DNA of 64,000 nt from Candidatus Anammoxibacter sp. (GTDB lineage: Bacteria; Planctomycetota; Brocadiia; Brocadiales; Anammoxibacteraceae), in NCBI GenBank assembly GCA_021777055.1, contig JAIQZO010000034.1, forward strand, positions 1 to 64,000. Direction: 5' to 3'. The notes below the pieces were generated by a model, which ran no database searches, was not told the DNA's origin, and worked only from the letters and a program-made list of their open reading frames with translations. The translations under genes and the position numbers were made by a program. Below are positions 44,394-53,396 of this stretch, piece by piece. Position 1 is the first letter of the stretch, and every line of letters begins with the position of its first letter.

Positions 44394-45113
44394 ATGAAGT
44401 ATAAAGGTTTTTTTGTTCTAATTATAACTCTTTTTATGAGCAGTCAATTATTTGCTTATGAAGGAGGAGATGTGTCAAATGGTGGTACTGTTTCTGGAAA
44501 AGCAATTTTTAAAGGTGCTGCTCCTGCAAGGGCTGCAATTGATGTAACAAAAGATAAAGAGGTATGTGCTGCGACTGAGCATCTTTCTGACCTGTTAATA
44601 GTATCTGCGGATAATGCAATAAAGAATGTAATCGTTTCGATAGTTGATATTGAAAAAGGAAAAAAGATAGAAGCTCCAGCTGCAAACCCTGAATTAGATC
44701 AAAATGGTTGTGTTTTTATACCCCATGTTATAGCTATAACTGCAGGTACTACAATTGATATTCTTAATAGCGATGCTGTTACTCATAATGTTCATACTTA
44801 TCCTGAAGAAAATACTGCAGTTAATAAGGCTCAACCTTCTTCATTGAAAAGAATTAGTATTGAGACTGAATTTGGTGAAGAGGATCCCATGAAGGTTGCT
44901 TGTGATTATCATGGTTGGATGAGCTCTTGGGTAGGTATTTTTGAACATCCTTACTTTGCTGTAACTGGTGATGATGGTACTTTTACTATAGATAACATAC
45001 CAGCTGGCGCATATGAAGTTAAAGCATGGCAAGAAGAATTAGGTGAATTAGTAAAAACTGTTGCTGTAAAAGCAGGCGAAACTACAACTGAAAATTTTGA
45101 GTTTGAAAAATAA
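44394..45113 (+). CDS. Periplasmic cupredoxin with a carboxypeptidase-regulatory-like tail (module A1)
   Basis: The 239-residue protein has a signal peptide (1-21, LFA). A cupredoxin-like domain carries a type-1 copper set: His in THNVHTY (about 131) and CDYHGWM (Cys-x-x-His-x-x-Met, about 169-175). The C-terminal part (about 182-239: FAVTGDDGTFTIDNIPAGAYEVKAWQE) is a carboxypeptidase-D-regulatory-like beta domain. It should be a soluble or surface copper electron carrier. It is paralogous to the proteins at 50,584 and 63,074. AAGGGG precedes the ATG. Confidence 0.85.
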   Translation: MKYKGFFVLIITLFMSSQLFAYEGGDVSNGGTVSGKAIFKGAAPARAAIDVTKDKEVCAATEHLSDLLIVSADNAIKNVIVSIVDIEKGKKIEAPAANPELDQNGCVFIPHVIAITAGTTIDILNSDAVTHNVHTYPEENTAVNKAQPSSLKRISIETEFGEEDPMKVACDYHGWMSSWVGIFEHPYFAVTGDDGTFTIDNIPAGAYEVKAWQEELGELVKTVAVKAGETTTENFEFEK

Positions 45114-45132
45114 TAAAGGGAGTTTTTATTAA

Positions 45133-46968
45133 ATGGAAGCTTATAACACCTTTTTTGGTTTAGATTCCAGGATAGTAGTCTGGATTATAGCCCAAATACA
45201 TCTTTTGTTTGCAGCGTTTGTTTTAGCTGTGCCGGTATTTGCTTTGTCTGTTGAAGCAATAGGGGTAAAATCCGGCGACAAAAGAATGGATGATCTAGCT
45301 CATGAACTAACAAAGTTATTATCCTCTGCGTTTTCAATGACAGCGGCTACCGGAGGTATACTAGGATTTTCCTTGTTTTGCTTATATCCGGAGTTTATGA
45401 GGTATATGACCAATGTGTTTAACGAAGGTATGTTCATATATGCTTTGTGTTTCATCGGGGAAGGGTTTTGTTTGTATTTTTATTATTACTCTTGGGACAG
45501 GACTCAAAATAATAAAGCGCTGCATATAGGTATAGGTGGGTTGTTGAACCTATTTGGTGTAACGCTTATGATGATTGGTAATTCTTGGACCTCGTTTATG
45601 ATGTCTCCTTCTGGTATTGATCAAGAAACGGGTGAGTTTGTCGGAACAGTTTGGGAGGCAACTACTAATTTCCTCTGGCAACCCTTAAATATTCATAGAT
45701 TTATAGCTAATATTGTGTTTGGTGGATTTATTGTAGGTGCCTATGCTGCTGTTAAATTTATGGGTTGCAAAACTAAAGAAGAAAAAGCGCATTATGACTG
45801 GATGGGGTATATTGGAAACTTTGTAGGTATTGGGGCAATGATTCCCCTTCCGTTCGCAGGATATTTTCTCGGTAGAGAAGTTTATAGTGCTAGTCCTGTG
45901 ATGGGGAATATTATGATGGGTGGTAGATTTTCTTGGACATTTATTGTTCAGGCCATCTTGATTGGTATTTTGTTTCTCGGCGCAAATTATTACTTATGGG
46001 CTGGAATGGAGAGGATTAAAGGCTCTGAAAGATATACAAAATATATTAAATATCTCAATGGTATTATTGTATTTTGTTTTGCTGTATGGTTAACACCACA
46101 TAACTTACCACTTACTGGTGAAGAGAGATCACTTATTGGTGAACAGTATCATATTATATCGAAATATTTTGGTGTTATGGCTGCAAAAAATGCGGTTGTT
46201 AACTTAATGATACTTACTACCTTCTTTTCATTCTTGTTATACAGACGTTCAAATAAATTTAAAACAGTTCCATTTACTCAACAGCAGGGATCTGGTAAAT
46301 TCATTGCGCTATTTGTAGCATTAGCGTTTACATTGTTTATGACCGTTGGATATGGATTTTCTATACTAGGAGCTCATGTTGATGTTGAGGTTAAACCTTA
46401 TTTGAGTTTTATTAGTATCTGTCTCTTTATTCAGGCTGTTGCACTTATTGGTGCGGTGGTTCTAACAATTTCTAATAAAGGTCTGATTGGGCAATGGTTA
46501 CTTTTTGCTTCAACTGCTATAATGGCGGTTTTAATCATGGGTATTTATGGATTTGTTCTCATGAAGAACGCTAATATGGCGCTGAGGTTCTTATCAGTTA
46601 CTCAGGTTGCGATGGTTATTACTTGCTTGATAATGAATGCAGTTATTGATGCAGTCTACTATTCAAAAGCTGAGACTTCAGAAATTGAATGGGGAAAGAT
46701 GCATTATAGATCTCAGTTTGCTCTTATTCTATTGTGTGTCTTAATGGTTATGACAATGGGGTTAATGGGTTACGTTAGATCAGGCTTAAGAGAGAATTGG
46801 CATATATATGCTGTTTTAAAAGATACATCACCATGGTCATTTACTCCAACGTTATTTAATATGACATGGGTTGTTGGGCTTGTGATGGTAATTTTCTTTG
46901 CTTTAACTTCAATGGTCTTCTGGTTAAGCAGTTTAACCGGTAAGAAGGATGAAGCAGAAGCACATTGA
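45133..46968 (+). CDS. CydA-like cytochrome bd superfamily membrane protein (module A2)
   Basis: The 611-residue protein has about 15 hydrophobic segments, against nine in CydA. The N-terminal part aligns by eye with CydA. It keeps the first-helix His (IAQIHLLFA, His19 of E. coli), the Glu equivalent to Glu107 (FIGEGFCLYFYYYSWDR), the NSW motif, and the b558 His186 equivalent (NIHRFIANIVFGG). The quinol-loop signature of CydA is absent, no cydB follows, and the Glu99 and Glu445 positions appear changed. It is flanked by cytochrome c and copper genes, so a cytochrome-c- or cupredoxin-linked oxidoreductase is likely. Substrate unknown. Confidence 0.8.
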   Translation: MEAYNTFFGLDSRIVVWIIAQIHLLFAAFVLAVPVFALSVEAIGVKSGDKRMDDLAHELTKLLSSAFSMTAATGGILGFSLFCLYPEFMRYMTNVFNEGMFIYALCFIGEGFCLYFYYYSWDRTQNNKALHIGIGGLLNLFGVTLMMIGNSWTSFMMSPSGIDQETGEFVGTVWEATTNFLWQPLNIHRFIANIVFGGFIVGAYAAVKFMGCKTKEEKAHYDWMGYIGNFVGIGAMIPLPFAGYFLGREVYSASPVMGNIMMGGRFSWTFIVQAILIGILFLGANYYLWAGMERIKGSERYTKYIKYLNGIIVFCFAVWLTPHNLPLTGEERSLIGEQYHIISKYFGVMAAKNAVVNLMILTTFFSFLLYRRSNKFKTVPFTQQQGSGKFIALFVALAFTLFMTVGYGFSILGAHVDVEVKPYLSFISICLFIQAVALIGAVVLTISNKGLIGQWLLFASTAIMAVLIMGIYGFVLMKNANMALRFLSVTQVAMVITCLIMNAVIDAVYYSKAETSEIEWGKMHYRSQFALILLCVLMVMTMGLMGYVRSGLRENWHIYAVLKDTSPWSFTPTLFNMTWVVGLVMVIFFALTSMVFWLSSLTGKKDEAEAH

Positions 46969-47054
46969 TCGTTATAATAATATTACTTAATTAAGAGTTT
47001 TGATAATTTTTTAAGGATAAGTACTCTTAGTTTCTATAAAAGGGTTAAGTAAAT

Positions 47055-48023
47055 ATGCAAAAATCATTTTGGTATATGGCATTATTTATAGGAATACTGC
47101 TTTGTGGCTTTATATATCTAGGTAGTATTATCACTAAGTTATCTGGAGAAAAAGGTAAAACTACGGAAGTTGCAACAGGAGTAACTCCTGAAGGTGGTGA
47201 ATCGATTTTCTGGGGTAAGGGTCAGTGCCATACCTGTCACAGTATTGGAAGTACGGGTAGTGGTATAAGAGGTCCTAATCTTGGAGATGTTGCTGCAAGG
47301 GCTGTAAGCAGAGCAGAAGAGAGAAATGCCGCCGGGGCAAGTGGGATGACAGCAACGGGTTATTTAATAGAATCTATAGCTCAGCCTAATAATTATGTAG
47401 TTAAAGGTTTTAAAGCAGAAATGCCTTATGTTTATAAAGCCCCTATTGCATTATCTGCAGATGAAGTAAAAGCAGTAATAGCTTATTTACAAACTCAAGG
47501 TTCTGAGTTTGATATTGCGCAGATTGTTCTACCTCCGGAAATAGCTGATACAGGAAAAGGTGGTGATGAAGGTGCTGTAGCAGAGTGGAAACCTTATGTT
47601 GAAGGCGATGCGGCAGTTGGTGAATCACTCTTTTTTGATCTGAAAGGTGATATTGCATGTGCAAAATGTCATACAGTAAATGGTGTGGGTGCCAAAGTTG
47701 GGCCAGACTTAAGTACTGTAGCTGCAACAAGATCAGCTGAATATATAATAGAGTCGATATTAGAACCAAGCGTAGTTATTGCAAGTGGCTTTGAACCGGT
47801 AAAAGTTAAGACAAAGAAAGGCAAGATTATTACTGGAATTCTTAAAGAAGATAATGATGAGCATGTTCTAGTTATGAACAGTGCAGGTGAGGTTACAGAG
47901 ATTCCGAAAGGTGATGTTAAAAAACTAAAACAATTAAAGATGTCAGTAATGCCTCCTTTTGGTAATGTAATAAAAATGGAGGATTTTCATAATCTTTTAG
48001 CTTACTTATTAACTCTTAAATAA
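47055..48023 (+). CDS. Membrane-anchored diheme cytochrome c (module A3)
   Basis: The 322-residue protein has one N-terminal membrane helix (about 5-27). Two cytochrome-c domains follow, with CxxCH at about 58 (CHTCH) and 202 (CAKCH). The second domain and what follows (VGPDLSTVAAT, SILEPSVVIASGFEPVKVKTKKGKIITGIL, SVMPPF) match the planctomycete/verrucomicrobial-type heme-binding domain. Met in MPYVYK or MPPF is the likely sixth ligand. Periplasmic electron carrier next to the CydA-like protein. Confidence 0.87.
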   Translation: MQKSFWYMALFIGILLCGFIYLGSIITKLSGEKGKTTEVATGVTPEGGESIFWGKGQCHTCHSIGSTGSGIRGPNLGDVAARAVSRAEERNAAGASGMTATGYLIESIAQPNNYVVKGFKAEMPYVYKAPIALSADEVKAVIAYLQTQGSEFDIAQIVLPPEIADTGKGGDEGAVAEWKPYVEGDAAVGESLFFDLKGDIACAKCHTVNGVGAKVGPDLSTVAATRSAEYIIESILEPSVVIASGFEPVKVKTKKGKIITGILKEDNDEHVLVMNSAGEVTEIPKGDVKKLKQLKMSVMPPFGNVIKMEDFHNLLAYLLTLK

Positions 48024-48051
48024 TTAATTAAATAAAATTAAGGAAAATAAT

Positions 48052-48882
48052 ATGCAAAAGAAAAGAATAAATTTCTTTTGGGTAACTATAATATCATTTG
48101 TTATTGTATACCTATTTTTTAAGTTTGGTACCCCTTTTATCTTTAAGGGAATTAAAGGTGGTGATAATCTTATACCATTACCAGGTACTGGATTATTAAT
48201 GTATACGATGCTTTTGATATTGGCTATATTTACCTATATATCCTTTTCTGCAAAGAAGTTTGAAGAATTTTATGGGCCAATAGTTAGGTTTCTAAGAGAT
48301 GGAAACAGGGCTGCTTACTGGATTGTAATGATAATAACTCCTTTAGTAATAGGTTTTGGTGTTTTTTCTTGGACTAAACCTAAGTCAGTTTCACCAACAG
48401 GTATCAGAATTCAACATCCAGGTTTGCCTGGTAGTTTAGGAACAGTGGAGAATCCATTAAGACATCCTAGCCCGGAAGATATTGAAAAATTCCGAGGTGA
48501 AGAAAATCTTGGTAGTATGGGTGAAGAAGAAGTTAAGCTTGCTATGATAGAAAAGTATACTAATGAAGGTAGAGCGTTATATCAGGCTAATTGTCATCCT
48601 TGTCACGGTTGTGCCGCTGATGGAAATGGTCCACAAGCTGATGGGTTTCGTTTAAGACCCGTAAACTTTACGGATCCTGGAGCTATTGCTACTGTTGTAG
48701 AGACATATGTGTTTTGGAGAGTTAAAGAGGGAAATCCTTCTTTGCCTCCTGAGTCTACTCCGTGGGATTCAGCAATGCCGGCCTGGAAATATGATTATTC
48801 TGATGAGCAGATATGGAAAATAGCTATGGCTGCTTATGATATTGCGCATGCAATGCCTAGGATGCCTGAAGAGGTTCATTAA
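48052..48882 (+). CDS. Multi-helix membrane protein with one c-type heme (module A4)
   Basis: The 276-residue protein has three hydrophobic segments (about 10-28, 42-62 and 87-106). A periplasmic cytochrome-c domain follows with CHPCHG at about 181 and SAMPAWKYDYSDEQIW as the Met ligand region. The conserved linker SPTGIRIQHPGLPGSLGTVENPLRHP is shared with its copy at 54,415. The three helices suggest it is an integral subunit, a possible partner of the CydA-like protein, not a soluble carrier. Confidence 0.82.
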   Translation: MQKKRINFFWVTIISFVIVYLFFKFGTPFIFKGIKGGDNLIPLPGTGLLMYTMLLILAIFTYISFSAKKFEEFYGPIVRFLRDGNRAAYWIVMIITPLVIGFGVFSWTKPKSVSPTGIRIQHPGLPGSLGTVENPLRHPSPEDIEKFRGEENLGSMGEEEVKLAMIEKYTNEGRALYQANCHPCHGCAADGNGPQADGFRLRPVNFTDPGAIATVVETYVFWRVKEGNPSLPPESTPWDSAMPAWKYDYSDEQIWKIAMAAYDIAHAMPRMPEEVH

Positions 48883-48913
48883 TAAAAAACTTATTATAAT
48901 AAAAGAATATAGT

Positions 48914-50518
48914 ATGAAAGAGAAAATTAAAATTATGAAATTTCTTACAGTTTTTATTATTGGCGCTGTTATATGCTATGGAAATATAGCAAGTGCAAAG
49001 TTACCTGAGAATCAAGAAGCTATTACTGCAGGAAAAAAAGTATATACACGTCACTGTTGGCCTTGCCATGGCGTTGACGGAGCAGGTGATGGACCAGCAG
49101 CAGAAATATTAGAACCCAGACCAAGAAATTTTGTCTCTGCTTTATTTAAACTACGAACTACTACCACAGGAAACCTGCCTATAGATGAAGATCTATTTAA
49201 AACAATTACTAATGGAATGCCAGGTTCTGCTATGCCTGCCTTTGGTACTTTATTAAATGAAGATGAAAGATGGCAGGTTATTTATTATATTAAAACTTTA
49301 TCAGATTATTTTGCTGATAAGTCTTTAGATCCTTATAATAGTAAGATTACAATAGGATCGCCTCCAGTTGTTACTCAAGATGTAATACAAAAAGGTAGAA
49401 CTGCATATGAAAAGGCTGAATGTTTTAAATGTCATGGTGATCAGGGTAAGGGTAATGGAGATTCTGCTAGCGAGCTAACTGATCAGGAAGGTTATCGTCT
49501 TTTACCTAGAAATTTAACAAAAGGTTGGAAATATAGAGGCGGTACTTCTCTTACGGATATTTACACAAGGTTTACAACAGGGATGGATGGAACGCCCATG
49601 CCTTCTTTTATTGATAATTTGACGGATGATGAAAGATGGAATTTAGCAGCTTATGTGAAATCTTTAATAAAAGAAAGAGATTTAACCGGTAATATGTTAA
49701 AAGGCCTAAAGGTTGAAGAAGAGTTACCAGTTGACGCAGAGAGTCCGCTGTGGGAACTCGCTGAAGCTTTAGAAGTGCCGATGGCCGGCCAAATTATTTG
49801 GAAACCTAGGTGGTTAATTCCTTCAGTAGACACGATGGTTGTTCAATGTTTGTTTAATGATGATGAAATAGCATTTAAATTAACATATGATGATAGATTT
49901 AAAGATGTAGAGCATGATGAAGGTTCTCTTTTGCCTATATCTGACACTGCTTACCCAATATTACAATCTGAAGATCCAGAATTTGATCCACATTTTACTT
50001 TAAATGAATATATTTTAAGGGACTCAGTCGCTATACAGTTTCCTCAGAATCCTGTTGAAGGAACTGAGAAACCTCACTTTATGTGGGGTTATGGTAATGA
50101 TCCGGTATATTTGTTAAAATGGAATTCTGATGCTCAGGAACAAGGAAATAACCCAGTTTTTGAAATGAATGCAAAGGGGCACAAAAAACCACCAAAAGAG
50201 CAGGAAACTGCATCCCAAGCAGTTGGTAAAGGTATATTTACTGATGGACAATGGAGTGTTGTTATTAAAAGAAAATTAGTAACTGAAGAAAAATCAGACA
50301 CACAATTTTCAACGGGAACTTTTATTCCTGTATCCTTTCAGGCATGGGATGGATCTAACAGCGAAATCGGTTCAAGAATGTCATTGTCTACTTGGAATTA
50401 TTTAATTCTTGAAGGTACTATGCCTATATCTGTTTATATCTATACGGCAATTTTTGTAATAGCTGCAGCTTTATTAGAGTGGTTATTTACATGTAGGTCA
50501 AAAAAGAGTAAAGAATAA
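48914..50518 (+). CDS. Diheme cytochrome c fused to EB_dh-like heme-b domain (module A5)
   Basis: The 534-residue protein has a signal/anchor (about 8-25). Two cytochrome-c domains follow (CWPCHG about 48, CFKCHG about 170). A domain of the ethylbenzene dehydrogenase/DMSO-reductase type II gamma kind lies at about 290-505 (VAIQFPQNP, KPHFMWGYG, LLKWNSD, FEMNAKGHKKPP). A C-terminal membrane helix closes the protein (about 508-528). Such gamma domains bind heme b in nitrite oxidoreductase, nitrate reductase and selenate reductase complexes. ATG at 48,914 is preferred, because the longer frame from 48,836 overlaps the previous gene. No Mo-enzyme alpha/beta genes are in the window. Confidence 0.82.
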   Translation: MKEKIKIMKFLTVFIIGAVICYGNIASAKLPENQEAITAGKKVYTRHCWPCHGVDGAGDGPAAEILEPRPRNFVSALFKLRTTTTGNLPIDEDLFKTITNGMPGSAMPAFGTLLNEDERWQVIYYIKTLSDYFADKSLDPYNSKITIGSPPVVTQDVIQKGRTAYEKAECFKCHGDQGKGNGDSASELTDQEGYRLLPRNLTKGWKYRGGTSLTDIYTRFTTGMDGTPMPSFIDNLTDDERWNLAAYVKSLIKERDLTGNMLKGLKVEEELPVDAESPLWELAEALEVPMAGQIIWKPRWLIPSVDTMVVQCLFNDDEIAFKLTYDDRFKDVEHDEGSLLPISDTAYPILQSEDPEFDPHFTLNEYILRDSVAIQFPQNPVEGTEKPHFMWGYGNDPVYLLKWNSDAQEQGNNPVFEMNAKGHKKPPKEQETASQAVGKGIFTDGQWSVVIKRKLVTEEKSDTQFSTGTFIPVSFQAWDGSNSEIGSRMSLSTWNYLILEGTMPISVYIYTAIFVIAAALLEWLFTCRSKKSKE

Positions 50519-50536
50519 TATCTTAAGTTTAATTTA

Positions 50537-50558
50537 TAACTTACTATAAAATAAGTTA
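50537..50558 (+). other. Short inverted repeat between the two modules
   Basis: TAACTTA (50,537-50,543) can pair with TAAGTTA (50,552-50,558) in the 65-base gap between modules A and B. The stem is AT-only and has no U-run, so any role in attenuation or mRNA processing is weakly supported. GGAGG (50,574-50,578) is the ribosome site of the next gene. Confidence 0.3.
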
Positions 50559-50583
50559 ATAAAATGGTATTTGGAGGTTAATA

Positions 50584-51297
50584 ATGAAATTTTTAGCGGG
50601 ATTTGTAATATTTTTTTTAATGATTGGTTTATCTAGTCATTTGTTTGCTGGAAATGGAACAGTTGTTGGTACAATAAAGTTTGAAGGTGAAAATCCAGGT
50701 TATCCTGATGCAAATATAAATAAAGATCCGGAAGTTTGTGGTACGGGTACTAGACCTACAGAGAAATTAATACTGTCTGCTGATAATGGTATTAAGAATG
50801 TTTTTGTTAGTATTGTAGGTGTTGCTGGGGAAAAATTAGCAGTACCAGCGGAAAATCCTGTTTTTGGTCAAGAAAAGTGTAACTTTAATGAACATGTTAT
50901 GGTTGTTCCTACAGGTTCAACAGTAGACTTCCCTAACATGGTGGATAAAGTTATGCATAATCTTCATTCTTATTCTATGAAGAATAGACCATTTAATAAA
51001 GGCGTACCATTTGGTGAAAAGATATCTATGCCTTTTACAAAACCAGAAACAGTTAAAATAACTTGTGATGTTCATAAATGGATGATTGCTTATTTAATAG
51101 TACATGATGATCCATATTATGCTATTACAGATGCAGATGGTAATTTTAAGATTGAAAATGTTCCGGCTGGAACTTATAAACTTCAACTATGGCAAGAGTC
51201 TTTAGGAAGAAAGAAAATTGATATTGAAGTTAAAGATGGAGAAGAATCTAAAGTAGATTTTGCTATGACACCAAGGAAAAGAAGAAAGAAAAGCTAA
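50584..51297 (+). CDS. Periplasmic cupredoxin with carboxypeptidase-regulatory-like tail (module B1)
   Basis: The 237-residue paralogue of the protein at 44,394 has a signal peptide (1-22, FAG). The type-1 copper ligands are His in MHNLHSY (about 125) and CDVHKWM (about 160-166). The C-terminal YAITDADGNFKIENVPAGTYKLQLWQE domain matches A1 closely, and the tail is basic (PRKRRKKS). The middle shares SADNGIKNVFVSIVG with A1. It has a GGAGG ribosome site, unlike most genes in the run. Confidence 0.85.
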   Translation: MKFLAGFVIFFLMIGLSSHLFAGNGTVVGTIKFEGENPGYPDANINKDPEVCGTGTRPTEKLILSADNGIKNVFVSIVGVAGEKLAVPAENPVFGQEKCNFNEHVMVVPTGSTVDFPNMVDKVMHNLHSYSMKNRPFNKGVPFGEKISMPFTKPETVKITCDVHKWMIAYLIVHDDPYYAITDADGNFKIENVPAGTYKLQLWQESLGRKKIDIEVKDGEESKVDFAMTPRKRRKKS

Positions 51298-51333
51298 AAT
51301 TTTACTTTACTACATCTAATATATTAAAAAAAA

Positions 51334-53370
51334 ATGAAGAAAAAGAAAAAGTTAAATTTTTTAAATAATAAAACTTTTAATACTACACTAGCCTTTTTTA
51401 GTGCTTGTGTAATATTAGTTTTTCTAGGCGTTGTTTTAGACGTAGACGCAACGGAAATCGGTGGAAAATCTGTAGAGGACTACAGAACTTTCTTCGGGTT
51501 AAATCCTAGAATTACAGTATGGGTGATTGCTGAGCTTCATTTGATGTTTGGTGCCTTTGTACTTGGCGTACCTATGTTTGCTGTTGTAATGGAGGCGATT
51601 TATGCCAAAACTAGAGATGAGAAATTAGACAATTTAGCCCATGAAATGGCCAAATTATTATCTGCTGCATTTGCAACAACTGCTGCACTTGGTGGCTTGA
51701 TGGCCTTTACTCTACTGAGTTTTTACCCGACCTTTTCTCATACCTTAGTAGGTGTTTTTGGTAAAGCGATGTGGATATATGCACTGTTTTTCTTTGGTGA
51801 AACTTTTTGTCTATATGCATGGTACTATTCTTGGGACATATTAAAAGATGGCTATTTAAAAATATACCATATAACACTGGGTGTTTTTCTTAATCTTTTT
51901 GGTACTGCTATAATGTATGCTGCAAATTCCTGGGCTACATTTATGATGAGTCCTTCTGGCATTAATGAGGAAACCGGTGAGATTGAGAGTGTATGGGCTG
52001 CAGTAGCAAATCCTTTATGGAATCCTGTTAATATTCACCGACTACTTGGTAACCTTGCATTTGGTGGTATTATTGTGGGAGCATATGCTGCTGTTAAGTT
52101 TTTAGGGTCAAAAACGCAAGAAGAAAAAGAGCATTATGATTGGATGGGCTATATTGGGAATTTTGTGGCAATGATAGCTTTAATTCCACTTCCATTTGCT
52201 GGTTATTATTTAGGACGGGAGGTTTATGCAACTAGTCCTATTATGGGTAATCAGATGATGGGTGGTGCTTTTTCATGGCCATTTATTGTGCAGGTTACAA
52301 TGATCTCTGTTATCTTTACTGGTGCGAACTACTATTTATGGCTAAGTATTCAAAGAATTCCAGGTGGAGAAAGGTATCATAAATATGCTAAGATTATTTT
52401 TGCTTTAATATTTATTGGAGTAATGATATTATTAACTCCGCATAATTTGCCTTTAACTGGAGAAGAGAGAGCTATAATAGGTGAAGCCTATCATCCTTTT
52501 TCAAAATTCTTTGGAGTTATGACAGGTAAATTAGCCATGTTAAACCTGATTATTTTATGCACCTTTTTTACATTTTTAATGTTTAGAAGGGCAAATAAAG
52601 GTGAAACAATACATTTTAGAGAACAAGGTGCTATTGGAAAGATTGTTGTTATTGGAGTAGGAGCTGCTATTGTAGCTTTAGTATTTCTTTATGCCATTTC
52701 CAGTTATGGAGCTGAAGATTTAGAAGGTGTTAGGCAATATTTTGCCCCTATATTTTATGATTTAATGGTGTTTGCTGCTGGTATTATAGGGTCAATTATA
52801 CTTACTCTTTTAAACAAAGGTAAAATTGCTGTATGGCTTAATTTTGGCGTCACAGTTTTTACGGTTATATTGTTTTTAGGATCATATGGTTTTATAGTTA
52901 TGTCGAAAGCCAACCTGGTTATGAGATATATTACAGTATCACAGGTGTTGATGGTATTGAGCTGTATGTTTATGAATGCAGCAATCGATATAATACAATT
53001 TAGAAAGTGTAAAATTATTGGACCTATTGCGATGGGAAAAATTGCTCCTAGAGCTCAATACGCGTTAATATTTGTATGTATCGCTATTGTAACTATCATG
53101 GGCGTAATGGGATTTATTAGATCAGGGTTAAGGATGGATTGGCATATTTATGGCATTATGCAAGATAAATCTGCTGATAGTTTCACTCCTAGTATTTTTA
53201 CATTAGGATTAACCACTGCAAGTATTATAGCTATATATTTAGGATTAGTCGCCTTTGTATTCTTTCTTGCCGGATTAGGTGATAAAAAGAAAAAGGCAAA
53301 AGTACATGCAGCTGAAGGTCCTATTCATGTTTCCACTGCAACAGCTACTGATGGTGGCAATAATATTTAG
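51334..53370 (+). CDS. CydA-like cytochrome bd superfamily membrane protein (module B2)
   Basis: The 678-residue paralogue of the protein at 45,133 has an extra N-terminal segment (about 1-40, with one more hydrophobic helix) and a longer C-terminus. The conserved landmarks are AELHLMFGAFVLG (His19 equivalent), FFGETFCLYAWYYSWD (Glu107 equivalent), ANSWATFMMSPSG, and NIHRLLGNLAFGG (His186 equivalent). Both copies share PLPFAGYYLGREVYATSP and LTPHNLPLTGEER, which CydA lacks. In the last third FIRSGLRMDWHIY takes the place of the CydA region with Glu445. No CydB-like gene accompanies it. Confidence 0.8.
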   Translation: MKKKKKLNFLNNKTFNTTLAFFSACVILVFLGVVLDVDATEIGGKSVEDYRTFFGLNPRITVWVIAELHLMFGAFVLGVPMFAVVMEAIYAKTRDEKLDNLAHEMAKLLSAAFATTAALGGLMAFTLLSFYPTFSHTLVGVFGKAMWIYALFFFGETFCLYAWYYSWDILKDGYLKIYHITLGVFLNLFGTAIMYAANSWATFMMSPSGINEETGEIESVWAAVANPLWNPVNIHRLLGNLAFGGIIVGAYAAVKFLGSKTQEEKEHYDWMGYIGNFVAMIALIPLPFAGYYLGREVYATSPIMGNQMMGGAFSWPFIVQVTMISVIFTGANYYLWLSIQRIPGGERYHKYAKIIFALIFIGVMILLTPHNLPLTGEERAIIGEAYHPFSKFFGVMTGKLAMLNLIILCTFFTFLMFRRANKGETIHFREQGAIGKIVVIGVGAAIVALVFLYAISSYGAEDLEGVRQYFAPIFYDLMVFAAGIIGSIILTLLNKGKIAVWLNFGVTVFTVILFLGSYGFIVMSKANLVMRYITVSQVLMVLSCMFMNAAIDIIQFRKCKIIGPIAMGKIAPRAQYALIFVCIAIVTIMGVMGFIRSGLRMDWHIYGIMQDKSADSFTPSIFTLGLTTASIIAIYLGLVAFVFFLAGLGDKKKKAKVHAAEGPIHVSTATATDGGNNI

Positions 53371-53396
53371 TATTTTAGATGGAGATAATATATTAA

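Noticed and set aside
45133-53370. Ordinary quinol-oxidising cytochrome bd oxidase
   Set aside because: No cydB or cydX, no quinol-loop signature, excess membrane segments, and tight linkage to cytochrome c and cupredoxin genes.
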